This document shows, in pieces, positions 5,934 to 6,372 of a DNA stretch of 6,372 nucleotides (within the stretch, counting starts at the first letter, position 1; each line of letters opens with the position of its first letter). The notes below the pieces were generated by a model that did not search any database, was not told the origin of the DNA, and was given only the letters and a program-made list of their open reading frames with translations. The stretch comes from JBDTLH01 sp039934875 (GTDB lineage Bacteria > Acidobacteriota > Terriglobia > Terriglobales > Acidobacteriaceae): the NCBI GenBank assembly GCA_039934875.1, contig JBDTLH010000266.1, positions 1-6,372 of the forward strand, given 5' to 3'. Both the position numbers and the translations under genes were made by a program.

Positions 5934-6188
5934 TTGCCCGGAATTTCGTGGGCGGTCCTGATTGCGGGTGCGGCGGTTACCGTTATGTCGTGCTGTCTGT
6001 TTGGCTCGCACAACGTGGCGCTTCACCTGACACAAATCGCAGCCTTAGCGCTCATGCTTTCACTGGTCCTGGTGGCGGCTGCGGACATCAATCGTCCCTT
6101 TCAGAGGTCAGTTCATGTGAGTCCGGAAGGGTTTGCGCTTGCCCGGCAGACCTTCAGCGATCATCGGGCGGTTGCGAGGCAGCGCTGA
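5934..6188 (+). pseudogene. DUF4239-family membrane protein, C-terminal remnant
   Basis: The frame from about 5934 to the TGA at 6186-6188 encodes LPGISWAVLIAGAAVTVM, a second hydrophobic helix (LTQIAALALMLSLVLVAAAD), then DINRPFQRSVHVSPEGFALA and a short tail. The D-.-PF-...V.P..F signature after the last membrane helix is what I recall at the end of DUF4239 proteins, which are usually about 250 residues. Everything before this point is absent: upstream bases run straight into the divergent deaminase gene, and there is no plausible start or ribosome binding site. It is therefore a leftover 3' end of a deleted gene. It is convergent with the vapC end at 6269. The family call rests on motif memory. 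Confidence 0.65.
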
Positions 6189-6268
6189 GTGGCGGGGAAA
6201 ATTGGCATCAGGAGTACTGCGATTGGAAATCAGAGCGGCAGCTTCAAGAGCCATGAATCCATTGGAAT

Positions 6269-6372
6269 CTAATTAATCTGGTCGACCCAGTTTTCAATAT
6301 TGAGGTCCCGCACCCGTCCGAGTTCCCGAGTGTTGTTGGTCACCAGCGTGAGTCCGAGGCAGCGCGCATGAG
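6269..6372 (-). CDS. vapC: VapC-type PIN-domain toxin, C-terminal end only
   Basis: The last 33 codons of a minus-strand gene cut by the right edge, stop TAG at 6269-6271. The residues HARCLGLTLVTNNTRELGRV followed by RDLNIENWV match the usual C-terminus of VapC toxins (typical form A...G..LVTNNTREF.RV..L..ENW). VapC is an Mg-dependent PIN-domain ribonuclease of type II toxin-antitoxin systems, cleaving initiator tRNA or rRNA and held inactive by VapB, whose gene normally lies just upstream, here beyond base 6372. Family members are about 130-140 residues, so roughly three quarters of the gene is outside the window and its intactness cannot be judged. Confidence 0.85.
   Translation of the reverse strand, partial: HARCLGLTLVTNNTRELGRVRDLNIENWVDQIN

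Noticed and set aside
6216..6274. AGGAG at about 6210-6214 followed by TTG and a 17-codon plus-strand frame
   Set aside because: Very short, ends inside the convergent vapC 3' end, and has no recognisable product.

Overview
The window looks like chromosomal DNA of an acidobacterium, probably class Terriglobia. It is moderately GC-rich. The best clue is a 131-residue cupin at 4424-4819 whose sequence and residue numbering match, as I remember them, the manganese hydroxynitrile lyases of Granulicella tundricola and Acidobacterium capsulatum. The taxonomic call is inference; no database was searched.

Layout, left to right. Almost every gene is on the minus strand. 1-1403 is hsdM, the methyltransferase subunit of a type I restriction-modification system, intact but cut by the left edge. 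1404-1574 is intergenic, with a short tandem heptamer and repeat-like sequence. 1575-1846 is a small membrane protein gene split over two frames, with an internal 26-base duplication. 1918-2141 is a marC-family remnant, frameshifted at a run of seven T and truncated after about 74 residues. 2166-3533 is a complete GDSL/SGNH-hydrolase lipoprotein gene. 3534-3783 is a gene-free gap with at most a weak promoter. 3784-4344 encodes an unrecognised exported or membrane-anchored protein. 4424-4819 is the hydroxynitrile-lyase-type cupin. 4874-5872 is an adenosine-deaminase-family gene. On the plus strand, 5934-6188 is a C-terminal scrap of a DUF4239 membrane protein. 6269-6372 is the 3' end of a vapC-type PIN toxin gene, cut by the right edge.

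How the genes may work together. The deaminase, cupin and unknown exported protein are colinear with gaps of 54 and 79 bases, so they may share a transcript led by the deaminase. I see no obvious shared pathway. The GDSL lipoprotein gene is followed after 24 bases by the marC remnant and then the split small gene; this looks like an older operon whose distal genes have decayed. The type I R-M gene, the decayed genes and the vapC end suggest that both margins of the window are variable accessory DNA around a more stable metabolic block.

I found no tRNA, rRNA, CRISPR array or complete transposon. The most notable items are the hydroxynitrile lyase homologue, the two adjacent genes each needing a -1 shift (one at a textbook U UUU UUC heptamer), and the paired 53-codon overlapping frames at 1575-1846.
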